A stretch of 64,000 nucleotides of DNA from positions 124,001 to 188,000 of the IMG/VR virus record IMGVR_UViG_3300035670_000009; one strand, given 5' to 3'. The notes beneath the pieces were generated by a model, which was not told the DNA's origin, did no database searches, and saw only the letters and a list, made by a program, of their open reading frames with translations. Both the position numbers and the translations under genes were made by a program. This DNA comes from a virus. This document shows, one piece after another, positions 8,270-17,618 of the stretch (positions within the stretch are counted from its first letter, which is position 1; each line of letters begins with the position of its first letter).

Positions 8270-9082
8270 TTAGAACCCTCCTTGGCTGTAACGCTTATCG
8301 AGCATGGCCTGAATCTTGGCGGCGCGCTGGCTCACGGCGCCTGGCGTGATGTTCAATCGCTTGGAGATCTCCTGAGTGCTGGCCGCGCGACGGCCGTTGC
8401 GCCCCAAAGTCATATCCATAATCAGCTTGTCGGTCGGGCCCAGATCTTCGTAGACGAAGTTCGCCCAGGCGTCTGCGCCGCGGTTGGCGCCGGGGACCGT
8501 GCTCGCTACGCCGCCGTCCTGGCTCTCGTCGTCGTTTTCAAGAATCGTTGCGCTCTCGGGAAGCGGCTGGTGAAACGCGCGGATCTTCTTGATTCGCCGG
8601 GCCGAGAGGTTTGTGTGGTCGGACAACTCGTCGTCAGTCGGGTCGCGCCCCAGGCGGTCGCGCAGCTCGTTCTCGCTTTCGGAAAGCCGTTGGAAGTCGA
8701 GGCCCACCTGCTCGGGCACCGAAATGATGTTCTGTTCTTGAGCTGACAGGCGGCGCAGGCTTTGAAGCTGGCTGAGCAGGTGCGTCCGGACGTTGCCTTT
8801 TTTGGGGTCGTAGCTTTCCATAGCCTTTAGTGCCATCAGCCGCGCCCGTGTCTTAATCGTCGGGCTCGGGTTGTTCGCTGCGTAGCTGGAAACGGCCGTA
8901 TCGATGACCGGCTGCACCGTTGAGAGCAGCCGCGTGTTTACTTCCGGCGTGCGCGTAGTCTGCCACTGCTGGTAAACCGAATCGAACTCGTCGCCGACGC
9001 CGGTCGGGTTCTTAGGCTTGGAAAACGGCGGGGCGATGTCGCCCAGAATTGACGGCATACCTTGAAGTTTGTCTTGGGGCAT
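8270..9082 (-). CDS. Sigma-70 family factor inside the baseplate operon
   Basis: A 270-aa protein with sigma-70 layout. An N-terminal helical stretch (about residues 45-75) leads into a region-2-like segment, RARLMALKAMESYDPKKG then VRTHLLSQLQSLRRL, matching the family pattern in which a SYDP.KG turn precedes the -10-binding helix. SVPEQV follows and then a region-3-like ELRDRLGRDPTDDEL. The C-terminus (about 215-265) has a region-4 helix-turn-helix, STQEISKRLNITPGAVSQRA. No region 1.1 is present. Sigma factors direct core RNA polymerase to promoters. The gene is flanked by the hub and wedge genes, with GAGGTTGAACA before the ATG. With the phage RNA polymerase in this window it could form a holoenzyme; alternatively it could redirect host polymerase. 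Confidence 0.85.
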   Translation of the reverse strand: MPQDKLQGMPSILGDIAPPFSKPKNPTGVGDEFDSVYQQWQTTRTPEVNTRLLSTVQPVIDTAVSSYAANNPSPTIKTRARLMALKAMESYDPKKGNVRTHLLSQLQSLRRLSAQEQNIISVPEQVGLDFQRLSESENELRDRLGRDPTDDELSDHTNLSARRIKKIRAFHQPLPESATILENDDESQDGGVASTVPGANRGADAWANFVYEDLGPTDKLIMDMTLGRNGRRAASTQEISKRLNITPGAVSQRAAKIQAMLDKRYSQGGF

Positions 9083-9091
9083 TGTTCAACC

Positions 9092-10801
9092 TCAAAATCC
9101 AAATATGCCTAAAATGCCGCCGCCACCTTGTTTTATTGCAAGCGGCGCGCCGGTCCACGGCTGCTCGTACATTGGAGGTCTCTCCGCAGAGCCGCACGTT
9201 TCGCAATTTGTAATCGTGCGCGTGTTATTTTCCTCGTTTGTTCGAATGTGCGCCAGCGCGAAACTGGTTCCAGCAGTGGCCTTTTCAGAGTTGATTACAA
9301 ACGACACCTGCGTCACCGTTGCGTATAACGAGTCGTCAGGCGCGGGCGTAAGCCAGCCGCCCGGTCGTTGGTCGCGCGGCGGGATCTCGATTTTCACGAT
9401 GCTTCCCGGCGCAATGTCAAAACGCAGCTTGCCCGACATTTCGCCATAGCGCTGGCTGAGCAGCTCGGTTTTGTACCAGTGCTCGGCGAATCTGGTGAGC
9501 GCTTTGCTTTCCTGCTGTTCCCGCAAGGCATCGTGCGGCACTAACCAATTAGGCGGCGGGGAGCCCTCACCCGTTTGCGGTTCCATTGTGTCGCCCACCG
9601 GTCGCGCCGTCGTGCCGGTTGTGCGACCGGTAAAAACGGCATCTGGCACAAAGTTCGCCATCCACCCAGGCGCTTCCTTGAGAAGTTTTAATCCCTGCTT
9701 GTCTTGATTGACTTGCAGTGGGTAATAGCCCAACGGCGCTTGCAGGCTGGGCGGCGGCGGAGTTTCACCGCCAATCTGATAGTTCGTAAAGGACGGCTGC
9801 TGGGAGTAAAAGATATCTACTGATTCCAGCAACTGCGACATGTTCGCGTTGAAATTAGCGTAACCGTACTCGTCGGCGTAAATCGTGATGTATTCTTTTT
9901 TCAACCCAGCAAAGAACGGCACAGGCAACGCGAACTCAACGCTGGGAGAAATAGCGAAAAAGAATTGCGACGCGTATTCTCCAATGAGTTTGCTCCAGTA
10001 AGTTGTGTACGCGAACGATTCAAGTGCTTCTTTGCTGATAGCCATTTGGACAGCGTACTGAATGTTGTTTGAATCAAGCCCGTTGATATCTAAAGCCAGT
10101 GGTTTGTAGTATTGTTCGCCTTTGCCGGGCATGCGCTCTAGCGCGGCTAGTGCGGCGGTGTTCGTCTCGCCGCCCGCGTCGGTCTGATAACGCGGCGACG
10201 GAAACCGCGCAATGCTTTCAAACGCGGGGCGAAGTACTTTTTTCCACATGTCTGCGCGGATGTTGGTCGGCGTAATAAGTGTGCCGTCCGGATCAATTGC
10301 AGGAACAGTAGACCACCGACCCCCGCCGGTGCCTGCGTTCGGGTCGACAATGTAATAAGCCGCATTTTGCGCCAGGTCATACGGGGCGCCGGGCTGCCAA
10401 TTGCCGTTGATCATTGACGAGTTATTCAAGTCGTCAAGCCAGTGGATTAAGTTGAGCGTGTAGTTTGACGAATTGAAAGAACGCGAATAGCCAATGCCGA
10501 TGTAAAAACCCTCAAAAATGGTGAACGTCCCGGCAGGCATCTTGTCTTCCTGCCCGTCTGTGGTTTCGATAGTCAGTGTTACTGTGGCTTTATCGCGCGG
10601 CTTCAACTGGCTTTTTACGCGGTGGATTGTTGCTTCTTCGTTCGTGTCGACGCGCCTGCCAGTGGCGACCATCATTGACGCGCAGGGAATTGAGTTCAAC
10701 CCAAACGTCGCCGAGAAAGAAATGACGTCCAGAAACTCGACGCCGCCGATTTTGGCGCTGAGCTTAAATTTTGAAACGACGTAGGGCGTGCTGAATGCCA
10801 T
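9092..10801 (-). CDS. Baseplate hub/late-control-D-like protein
   Basis: A 569-aa protein starting MAFSTPYVVSKFKL. The early part (KIGGVEFLDVISFSATFGLN) and a later TIFEGFYIGIGYSRSF with acidic and aromatic strands resemble the first domains of gpD/gp27-type hub proteins, which connect the tail tube to the spike. The gene lies between tape-measure-proximal genes and the wedge genes, as in other contractile tails. I chose the ATG at 10801 because it follows the upstream TAA by one base; a TTG four codons earlier lacks a usable ribosome site. The call rests on length, position and weak sequence resemblance. It is not an identified spike enzyme. Confidence 0.65.
   Translation of the reverse strand: MAFSTPYVVSKFKLSAKIGGVEFLDVISFSATFGLNSIPCASMMVATGRRVDTNEEATIHRVKSQLKPRDKATVTLTIETTDGQEDKMPAGTFTIFEGFYIGIGYSRSFNSSNYTLNLIHWLDDLNNSSMINGNWQPGAPYDLAQNAAYYIVDPNAGTGGGRWSTVPAIDPDGTLITPTNIRADMWKKVLRPAFESIARFPSPRYQTDAGGETNTAALAALERMPGKGEQYYKPLALDINGLDSNNIQYAVQMAISKEALESFAYTTYWSKLIGEYASQFFFAISPSVEFALPVPFFAGLKKEYITIYADEYGYANFNANMSQLLESVDIFYSQQPSFTNYQIGGETPPPPSLQAPLGYYPLQVNQDKQGLKLLKEAPGWMANFVPDAVFTGRTTGTTARPVGDTMEPQTGEGSPPPNWLVPHDALREQQESKALTRFAEHWYKTELLSQRYGEMSGKLRFDIAPGSIVKIEIPPRDQRPGGWLTPAPDDSLYATVTQVSFVINSEKATAGTSFALAHIRTNEENNTRTITNCETCGSAERPPMYEQPWTGAPLAIKQGGGGILGIFGF
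9811..9818. repeat. AGATATCT dispersed palindrome, copy 4
   Basis: Symmetric over the 8-bp core only. It is coding in the hub-like gene, in the Asp-Ile-Phe frame. Confidence 0.65.
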
Positions 10802-10802
10802 G

Positions 10803-11627
10803 TTATGCCGCAACCTCGATGTGTGTGCCGGACTGCAGTATTTCGTTGGTGCGGTAAATCGTAGCCAAAATCAATCCGCCGAGCCGGTAGATCGGATTAG
10901 GGTGGTCAAACCAGAGCTGCTTGAATGTGGCAAACGGTTCTCGGCCAGTGCCCACGCCAAACAGCTCCAGAAACAACGGCTCGCCCAAAAGCTCTAAGAT
11001 CGGCACGGCAGTGGTGAGAATGTTGCCGGGTTGGACGCGGGTATAAATCGTCCAGTCGACGGTCATCGGGGGGCGCGGCACTTGGAACGACACGCCGGTG
11101 TTGTCGAGCGGCACCGTTTGAGACAGGTCATTTAAAAACACCAGCGGCGTTGTCACGCTGTTGCTCCGCGTACCAAGCGGCGTGAGAATCGCCTCCCAAT
11201 CACCGTCAGCCGCGGTGACGCGCAGCGTAAACTCGCGAACGCTCCGGCCCCGGGCGCTGTCAGCGAACAAGTCGCCGCGCAGGAACGGCGGCTGCGCGGC
11301 GAAGCCGAAGTACTGCGTGATTACTAGTCTTTTTTCTGTTTCGTAAAACGGGCGGGCCGGTTCTGGCCAATAAGTCACGCGCGGATCGAGCGCGTAGACA
11401 AATTCTGCCAACTCGGTTTGATGTAAATGCGCCATCAGCTCACGAACACGGAAATTCAAAAAGTACCGGTCTGGCGCCGTGCCAAACAAGATCCGCCGCA
11501 CGCGCTGCAGGTACGACGGCAGCGAAAGCGGCGCGTAGTTTGCCGGGATGTATTCCTCGCCAAGTTCTTGGCGCTGATTGCTGGCGCCAGAAACGTTCAG
11601 CAGGAGAGTGCGGGCGTGGTTAATCAT
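10803..11627 (-). CDS. Tail protein of unknown family (274 aa)
   Basis: A 274-aa protein with predicted mixed alpha/beta structure. The N-terminal part (NVSGASNQRQELGEEYIPA) is followed by a helical LPSYLQRVRRILFG, and several aromatic beta-strand stretches occur in the middle (TVDWTIYTRV). No motif is known to me. It is one base upstream of the hub-like start and 6 nt after the 161-aa gene, so it is part of the same operon between the tape measure and the hub. Proteins at this position in other myophages include LysM-type and tube-initiator components, but I see no LysM repeat. Confidence 0.6.
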   Translation of the reverse strand: MINHARTLLLNVSGASNQRQELGEEYIPANYAPLSLPSYLQRVRRILFGTAPDRYFLNFRVRELMAHLHQTELAEFVYALDPRVTYWPEPARPFYETEKRLVITQYFGFAAQPPFLRGDLFADSARGRSVREFTLRVTAADGDWEAILTPLGTRSNSVTTPLVFLNDLSQTVPLDNTGVSFQVPRPPMTVDWTIYTRVQPGNILTTAVPILELLGEPLFLELFGVGTGREPFATFKQLWFDHPNPIYRLGGLILATIYRTNEILQSGTHIEVAA

Positions 11628-11633
11628 GACAAA

Positions 11634-12119
11634 TCAGTTCTTCGGGATAACGTGAATACGGAGCACGTACTGGCACACAGGGATGTCTGGCCGCGCAATT
11701 TCGGCGCGCATACCAGTGAGAAACCCATAAAAAGCCTGCACGTTGCCAAACGACACTCGAATTGCTTCTCTTTTCGAGCTGATGCGGTTGCGTTCGTAAA
11801 GATCCCAAAGATCGTCGATCGCGTCTTTCTGTTCGGCAAAGAACCCGCCAAAAATACCCGCCGCACATGCCCGTTTGATAAAAGCCATGCCGGTGACATT
11901 CAATTCTCCGACGCGGTCACCAAACGCGTAGAAATAGATGAAATCGCTGACTGTGTGTAAGAACTGATAGTTGCCGCCAACTTCTAGCGCAAAGCCTGTG
12001 ACTGGTAATGTAATTTGACGATTGTCGAGTTTGATACGAAACAACACGCTGTCATCATTGCATTTGGTTGGCAAGCGGGCCACAACTCCATCACATTGTT
12101 TGAACAAAAGATTTGCCAT
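11634..12119 (-). CDS. Tail protein downstream of tape measure (161 aa)
   Basis: A 161-aa protein directly after the tape-measure gene. It is beta-rich at the start (ITLPVTGFALEVGGNYQF) and helical later (IDDLWDLYERNRISSKR). No signature is recognised. The start ATG follows GGAACTTAATC two bases after the tape-measure stop codon. In other contractile-tail phages this place is held by a small protein that joins the tape measure and the hub, so a connector role is plausible but unproven. Confidence 0.6.
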   Translation of the reverse strand: MANLLFKQCDGVVARLPTKCNDDSVLFRIKLDNRQITLPVTGFALEVGGNYQFLHTVSDFIYFYAFGDRVGELNVTGMAFIKRACAAGIFGGFFAEQKDAIDDLWDLYERNRISSKREAIRVSFGNVQAFYGFLTGMRAEIARPDIPVCQYVLRIHVIPKN

Positions 12120-12121
12120 GA

Positions 12122-15100
12122 TTAAGTTCCAAACACGGGCACGCCGCCTTCTGGCGTTTCCATCGGGCGATTGCCCGTGGCGCTGAGCATTGCCTCTTGC
12201 AGGCCGCGAAGTGAAAGCGTGCCGTTGATTGAGATTTCTTTTCCTCCGCCGCCAGGCTCAGCGGCCTGCTGCGGCGGTGGGCGGTCGGCTTGCGAGGTGT
12301 TGACCGTCTGCTGCACCGCTTGCGTAGCGGCAGTCGCGGCGGGGTCTTCTTCCGTGAAAATCTTGTACGCTTCTGCCCCGAGCCCGGCGACGCCGCCAAT
12401 CACGGCACCGGCGGCAGCGCCAATACCCGCACCGACGCCAAAAAAAGGCGTGCCGATCGCGGCGCCAATTGCTGCTCCGGTCATCGCTCCGCCGCCCGCG
12501 GCGCCGAGCATACCCATCGCTTTGTCTTTGTCTGACCCTTTCTCGATGCCAACCAAGTCGCTCATCATGCTGCCGCTGGAGGCGTCGCCCGTGAGCATGC
12601 CCAAAATACCGCCCTCGATCGCGCCGCGTCCGTTTTCTGCGCCTTCAAAAGCACCAGCCACGCCTCCGAGCAAAGGCGAAAGAAACGGCGCGACTTTACT
12701 GACGGGTGCAAGAAACCTGGCGGTAGCGGCAGCCCTGGAGCCAAATGACGCGGCAGCAGAAACACCTGATACGCGGCTGGCCGCGCGGGCCGCCATGCCC
12801 GCGCCCGTAGCTACGTTGTCTGCCGTATCGAGGACGGTCTTGGCAGTAGAGGCGGCGAACTGGCCGTGATTGACGTCCTCGCCGTTAAGGGCGGCCAGGC
12901 CCGTGCTGGCGCTGTCGTATACGCTCGCGGCACTGGCGGCCGTGTTTACGGCGAACATGGCGGTGTCGATGGCGCCGCCTACCCTCGGGCCGCCAGCCTC
13001 TTCATCAGCCATAGCGGTTCGAAAAGCCGCGGCACTTTCAGGGTCGATACGTGCGTCGGCGCGGTGAAATGCTGTAGCCTGATTCACTGCTTCAGCAGTT
13101 TCTCCTTCTGCGCCAATCGTATGAAGTTGGTCGGCAGCGGCGGCTCTATTTATAGATACCGCCGTACGGCTGAAGCGCGCGGGCGAAACAATATCGCGCG
13201 CTGCTGGTTGCTGCTCGGCAGAAACTGCCGTGCGAGCTTGTTGCACAGCCGATGTAGTGTCACTCACCGCCAGTGGTTGCTGCTCGGCAGAAACTGCCGC
13301 GGCGATGTCTTGCGCCGCAGTATTTGAAATACTTGCGCCGCGTTGATTTACAGTTTCATCAGATTCTGCAGCGGCACTTTGTGTTTCGTTTTGTGCGTTA
13401 ACGTTGTTAACGTCCAACGCGCGAAAAGCGTCAAACTCTTGACCGGTCATGCGCCCGACCAATTCGTTTTCGGCTGTCTGGTTCCTGGTCGTGTTCGGCG
13501 CAGTCGTTACAGCTTCGGCAACTTGCTCTGCGGGTGTGCTTCGTGTTGCAATAGCCTCTGCGCGACTAAAACCCGCGCCAGACAAATCTGCGCGCTTGGC
13601 GTTGCGCAGGGCGTCTGCTTGCGCCATCATCTGTTCTCTTTGGCGGCGCGGAAGGCGTCTTGAGAGCTGTTCTGCTGTCACGTCGCTGGCACCGGCGACG
13701 TACTGCCGCAGCATGTCAGCGTCGCGCCCTGTGCCGCGCCCGAAAGCCTGCTCAGCTAGAGCGGTCACGCCTTCGGTCCGGGCGCTGTCGTTGGCGCCCT
13801 CATACATCCCCGTGAGAATACGTTCGGCCCGCGTGCGTTCTGTGTCGTTTCGGGCGCCCTGGTACATGTCGAGCGCAGCCCCGATTCCAGCCGCCATTTC
13901 GGGGGCGTACCGGTTCTGCATCTGGTTGATGTCTTGAACGTTGAGCAGATCTTTCGCCGCCTGTGCGCCAGAGTAATTTGGATCCTTTCCCATCTTCTCG
14001 AGTACTTCGCCACTGCGCTGAAGAAAACTCGACTTCTGGCCCATTGAGACCCGCTTCTCGCGCTCAGCCCGGTCGGCGTATTTAACGCCGTCATCGCGGA
14101 CGCGTTCCTGGCTGCTGTTGATCTGGTCATGCGCTGTAAGTTGCTGCCCGGTACGCGAGGTTACGTAGGCGTTGCTCTGCGCGGCGATGCCCGAGAGGCT
14201 TTCAATGCGCTGCCCTTCGGTCTCGCCAAACATCGCCTGACTGGCCTGCTCGGCGCGTTGCCGGGCTTGCCGCCGGGGCACGCCGCGGGATTCGTAATAT
14301 TGCGCCATCATGTCGACATGGCGCTTTTCCAAATGTTTGGCGCGGTCCTCGCTCGACATGCCGCCCGTCTCTTCAACAATGACCTGCGCGAAACCGCGGC
14401 TGAGCGCTTGCGCCATGTCGTTACGCTCGCGCTCAAAATCTTCTTCACTTTGGGCGCCTATGCCCATGAAGCCACGATTGCGCAAGGCGTCAAACCGATC
14501 ACCGGTCATCCGCCCGATCAGCTCACCCTGGATGACCTGGTTGCCCAGGTGCTTTTGCATTTCCCGCTTCTGAGCCTCTAGCTCCAGGCCCGAGCTGTAC
14601 TTTTCGGCGGTGGCGGGGTCGTAATAGAAAGAGTTAAACGTCTGTGCGTTACCGCCGGAAGCCTGGAGAATCCCCAAGGCACCCCCGCGCCCGGACTGCG
14701 CCACAATCTCAGCCAAGTTGCGCTGCTGGCCGCCAAACTCGTAGGTGCCGCCCGAACTGGGGTCGTTGTAGGCCTTCATTGCGGCCTCCAACTCAGTTCC
14801 TGCGTACATCTCCTTGTTCTGCTGGTACATCCGGTTGAGCGCGGCCATGCTCTTTCCGGCTTCGGATTTTTGCCCGCGGTAGATTCGCTCTTGAGTTTCC
14901 TGGATCGCCTCGCCCTCGGTCATGTCCCCATAGAGCTTGCGGCTGAACATTCCTTCCCGTTGCATGGCGGCCACGTTCTGCATGGTCTGCATGTTGGCCG
15001 CCATCTGCATGTGCGCCGGGGTGCCGTGCATTTGGCCCAGTGCCGTACCATGCGCGCCGATCATCGCGATGGACTCGAGATTCATGCCAGCGTCCTGCGC

Positions 15101-16240
15101 AACAAGCCGCATTTGCCGCATCGAATTCTCGACCTTGTTGGGATCTAGCCGGTCGATCGATCCCGCACTGAACTCGTCCAGCGCCTCGATGAGCGCCGAC
15201 ATGGGAGCGTCGCCAGCGCCGTTGTCGCCGAAGATCTCGCGTACAGCGTCCAGCGCGCCCATGTAATCTTTGGCGACCTTGCCAACGCGCTGGGCGTCAA
15301 CGTTGCGCGCTGACATGCCGTAACCGTCCATCTTTTCAATATCTTGGGGGCTGCGCGCGCGGGCGTCTCCTGCGTTAAACCGGTCGATCTCCTGAAAGGT
15401 GTTGTCAAGGCGCTTACGAAACTCCGGTTTGCGCGCTTCGAGCATCTTGGCCCGCTCTTCTGTCGTAGCGCTGGCGTAGTCCTCCTGTTTCAGCATCTCG
15501 CTGTGACCAAACTGCTCAGCCAGGCGGTTCATTGTTTTGTCGTCGCGCTGCGAAGCGGATATTGCGCGGACTCGTTCGGCGGGATTTAATTCGCCCAGAC
15601 TTTGCGGCAGCTGGCCGCGCTGAAATAAGTTTGTAAGCACCTCGCCAGTCTGCCCGGCCATAAAGCCGTGCATTTGGTCTATATCTGCTTCTTCCCCGTA
15701 CAGCGTCTGATACAGACCGCGAGAAAAGTCCGTCATCGATTCGGCGGTCATTCGAGTACCGCCCATCGTGTCTTTTCGAAAAAAGTTCATCTGGTTGGCC
15801 GCGTTTGCCAACGCTCCCGGGTCGCCCTGGCGCCCAAACATGAGGGCCTCCAGGTTCTCCGGCCCGACAGCCATTGCCGCGAGCGATTTGACGATGGGGT
15901 TGTTCGCGACCTGGGCGAACATGGCCGCCTGCTCGCGATTGAGATCTGTCGCTGGGGAGTCGGTTACCAGCGCCCGCAACCCGAGAAACCGCGAGGCTAC
16001 GGCGGCATTTCCCTGCTCATTGCTCGCTCCGGCCGCGGCGAGCTGGTCGCGCTGGTAGCGACTGGCAAGAAACTGGTCCGAAAGCGCCTGCGACGGGACC
16101 AGATGCGGAATGAAGTTTTGCGGGCCAGCCGCTTGTTGCAAAAGCGGCGACCCAAACATCATAAAGGTCAGCGCCATGGGGTCGTCCATGAGCGCCTGAT
16201 TCATGCCAGGAGAGTAATTGGGCGGCCGGAAACTGTTCAT
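12122..16240 (-). CDS. Tail tape measure protein
   Basis: At 1372 aa this is the second-longest open frame in the window. It is helical, charged and glutamine/alanine-rich over most of its length (DYASATTEERAKMLEARK), as expected for a tape measure that sets tail length. It lies directly after the chaperone pair. The C-terminal region has Ala/Gly-rich hydrophobic runs (GAGIGAAAGAVIGGVAGLG, about residues 1270-1310) that could span or perturb membranes during DNA entry, then a disordered tail. A near-exact 26-bp direct repeat within it encodes SAEQQP twice. The start follows AGGTACGCGC. Confidence 0.85.
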   Translation of the reverse strand: MNSFRPPNYSPGMNQALMDDPMALTFMMFGSPLLQQAAGPQNFIPHLVPSQALSDQFLASRYQRDQLAAAGASNEQGNAAVASRFLGLRALVTDSPATDLNREQAAMFAQVANNPIVKSLAAMAVGPENLEALMFGRQGDPGALANAANQMNFFRKDTMGGTRMTAESMTDFSRGLYQTLYGEEADIDQMHGFMAGQTGEVLTNLFQRGQLPQSLGELNPAERVRAISASQRDDKTMNRLAEQFGHSEMLKQEDYASATTEERAKMLEARKPEFRKRLDNTFQEIDRFNAGDARARSPQDIEKMDGYGMSARNVDAQRVGKVAKDYMGALDAVREIFGDNGAGDAPMSALIEALDEFSAGSIDRLDPNKVENSMRQMRLVAQDAGMNLESIAMIGAHGTALGQMHGTPAHMQMAANMQTMQNVAAMQREGMFSRKLYGDMTEGEAIQETQERIYRGQKSEAGKSMAALNRMYQQNKEMYAGTELEAAMKAYNDPSSGGTYEFGGQQRNLAEIVAQSGRGGALGILQASGGNAQTFNSFYYDPATAEKYSSGLELEAQKREMQKHLGNQVIQGELIGRMTGDRFDALRNRGFMGIGAQSEEDFERERNDMAQALSRGFAQVIVEETGGMSSEDRAKHLEKRHVDMMAQYYESRGVPRRQARQRAEQASQAMFGETEGQRIESLSGIAAQSNAYVTSRTGQQLTAHDQINSSQERVRDDGVKYADRAEREKRVSMGQKSSFLQRSGEVLEKMGKDPNYSGAQAAKDLLNVQDINQMQNRYAPEMAAGIGAALDMYQGARNDTERTRAERILTGMYEGANDSARTEGVTALAEQAFGRGTGRDADMLRQYVAGASDVTAEQLSRRLPRRQREQMMAQADALRNAKRADLSGAGFSRAEAIATRSTPAEQVAEAVTTAPNTTRNQTAENELVGRMTGQEFDAFRALDVNNVNAQNETQSAAAESDETVNQRGASISNTAAQDIAAAVSAEQQPLAVSDTTSAVQQARTAVSAEQQPAARDIVSPARFSRTAVSINRAAAADQLHTIGAEGETAEAVNQATAFHRADARIDPESAAAFRTAMADEEAGGPRVGGAIDTAMFAVNTAASAASVYDSASTGLAALNGEDVNHGQFAASTAKTVLDTADNVATGAGMAARAASRVSGVSAAASFGSRAAATARFLAPVSKVAPFLSPLLGGVAGAFEGAENGRGAIEGGILGMLTGDASSGSMMSDLVGIEKGSDKDKAMGMLGAAGGGAMTGAAIGAAIGTPFFGVGAGIGAAAGAVIGGVAGLGAEAYKIFTEEDPAATAATQAVQQTVNTSQADRPPPQQAAEPGGGGKEISINGTLSLRGLQEAMLSATGNRPMETPEGGVPVFGT
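13205..13299 (-). repeat. 26-bp direct repeat in the tape measure gene
   Basis: The same 26 bases occur at 13205-13230 and 13274-13299. Both encode an Ala-Val-Ser-Ala-Glu-Gln-Gln-Pro-like segment, so a recent internal duplication is likely. Confidence 0.7.
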
Positions 16241-16248
16241 GCGCGTAC

Positions 16249-16656
16249 CTATTTTTCAAGCGTTTCCTGTCGCCACCGTTCTTGTGCGCGCTTATAGCGG
16301 TCAATCAAGTTTCGTATTTCAGGCTTTATTGTATCTTTTTGTCCTTCAGCTTCGGGTCGCGATTGATCAATTGCGACCCACGGGTAAATCACTTTTTGCA
16401 GGTCAATAAGCGCGGTTTCCACGCGTTTTTTGACGTCCTCGTAGCTTTCTTCCGTCAAACGGCCGTGCGCAATAAATGCGAGCCAGTGCCGCTGTACAGC
16501 CTCAAACAGCTCTTCGTCATTCCTCCGCTGCATTTCTTTGATGACAAGGCGGTGGCGAATTCTCCAATAGATATCTTTGGGATCGGCTCGGGAGTAATCG
16601 ATCGCTCCCGATGCGGCGGCCCGCACCATTAAGGCCGCTAGGCGATCCCGTTCCAA
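16249..16656 (-). CDS. Tail assembly chaperone, -1 frame extension
   Basis: A 135-codon frame that overlaps the 3' end of the 326-aa chaperone gene by 19 nt and ends 8 nt before the tape measure. In the overlap, zero frame reads TCT TTT TGG; a -1 slip on the five-T run gives TTT TTG GAA and enters this frame exactly. The only starts within the frame are a TTG in the overlap or an ATG at 16629 without a clear Shine-Dalgarno, so a frameshifted product of about 456 aa is plausible. In many tailed phages the chaperone upstream of the tape measure is made this way. The protein is charged and helical (RNDEELFEAVQRHWLAF). Frameshifting is inferred, not shown. Confidence 0.65.
   Translation of the reverse strand: MERDRLAALMVRAAASGAIDYSRADPKDIYWRIRHRLVIKEMQRRNDEELFEAVQRHWLAFIAHGRLTEESYEDVKKRVETALIDLQKVIYPWVAIDQSRPEAEGQKDTIKPEIRNLIDRYKRAQERWRQETLEK
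16569..16576. repeat. AGATATCT dispersed palindrome, copy 5
   Basis: Flanked as CAATAGATATCTTTGG. It is coding in the chaperone extension, where it gives Lys-Asp-Ile-Tyr. Confidence 0.7.
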
Positions 16657-17618
16657 AAAGACGGTTCGAGCGCCATCGCTTCGAGGGCTTCTACCAGACG
16701 CTGAAACTGTCGGAGGTGCTGTCCGACAAGTCGCCTGGTAACCTCGTGAGCGAGAACTTTGGTGTTCACGTAATTCGTCAAAGTGACTATCGGGCTTTCT
16801 CCGTCAACCGCAGGAAGCTCGCCCAGCGCAGGAACAACCGCCGTCGGTTTACCGTTGGCGTCAACAATTGCCACAAGGCTTAACGCCATGCGGTATTCGA
16901 GCATCTGTACAAACCATTCTGCTTCCGTCACGATGCGCTTGGATTCCTGGTCTAAAACCAGCTGGCGGTGAATCATCTTGTTTTCATCTGCCAAAATGGT
17001 GTTAAACATTACCACCATCTTGCCGCCAAACATCGGATAGTCCCGCTTGAATTTCGTGCCTCCCAGCGCGGCTGCCAAGAAGTCTTCCTTGTCCAAATCG
17101 GTGGGTACGATTTCAAACCGTTGCCGCATGTCCCAGCCGCACCGCGGGCAAAAAGGCAACACTGCCATCGGCGTCGTGCCTGTGGTGTCTGCCGATGTTG
17201 CGGGCACCTCGGGCGGCGTGGCGCGTTCTTCTGGTCGCGGTTCTGTTGCCGCGTCCGTGACTGTGGCGCGATCGTCGATGATCTGCGGGGTCGCGTCGTC
17301 GTCCTTGAGCGTACGCAGTAATTGCTGCGCCGCCGGATTTAAGTGCTCCATCGCGGCGTCAGCCGCCCGCTGTTTTGCGGCAGCAGCGGCGGCGACTCGC
17401 GCAGCCGCCAACATTTGCTTGATTTCTTCGACAGTGGCGGGTGGCAGTGCGGCGACGTCAACTAGCACGTCCGTTCGCGGAGACGGCGGTAACGTCTCGC
17501 GCAACTTAACGAGCATCGGGCCCAGTTCGGCGGGAATTGCGTCGCCGTCTTTCCAGCCGAATTGGCCAAGTGTTTTCTTGGTGAATTCAGATACGTGCGG
17601 TGTATCGACCAGGTCCAT
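16638..17618 (-). CDS. Tail assembly chaperone-like protein (326 aa)
   Basis: A 326-aa protein upstream of the frameshift candidate and of the tape measure. Residues 60-150 are Ala-rich and disordered. From about 155 it has FCPRCGWDMRQRF (one CxxC pair) and then FLAAALGGTKFKRDYPMFGG, the kind of strand-helix pattern seen in large-phage tail chaperones. The last part (TLTNYVNTKVLAHEVTRRL) is helical. Tail chaperones bind the tape measure before the tube polymerises. It starts after AAAGGAGTGCCCC. The sequence assignment is moderate; gene order is the stronger argument. Confidence 0.65.
   Translation of the reverse strand: MDLVDTPHVSEFTKKTLGQFGWKDGDAIPAELGPMLVKLRETLPPSPRTDVLVDVAALPPATVEEIKQMLAAARVAAAAAAKQRAADAAMEHLNPAAQQLLRTLKDDDATPQIIDDRATVTDAATEPRPEERATPPEVPATSADTTGTTPMAVLPFCPRCGWDMRQRFEIVPTDLDKEDFLAAALGGTKFKRDYPMFGGKMVVMFNTILADENKMIHRQLVLDQESKRIVTEAEWFVQMLEYRMALSLVAIVDANGKPTAVVPALGELPAVDGESPIVTLTNYVNTKVLAHEVTRRLVGQHLRQFQRLVEALEAMALEPSFWNGIA
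16645..16656 (-). promoter_or_regulatory. Possible -1 frameshift site (five-T run)
   Basis: The minus-strand sequence TCTTTTTGGAAC holds five consecutive T just before the zero-frame stop TAG. Slippage by -1 on TTT connects the chaperone to the downstream frame. It is not a perfect X-XXY-YYZ heptamer, so efficiency is uncertain. Confidence 0.45.
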
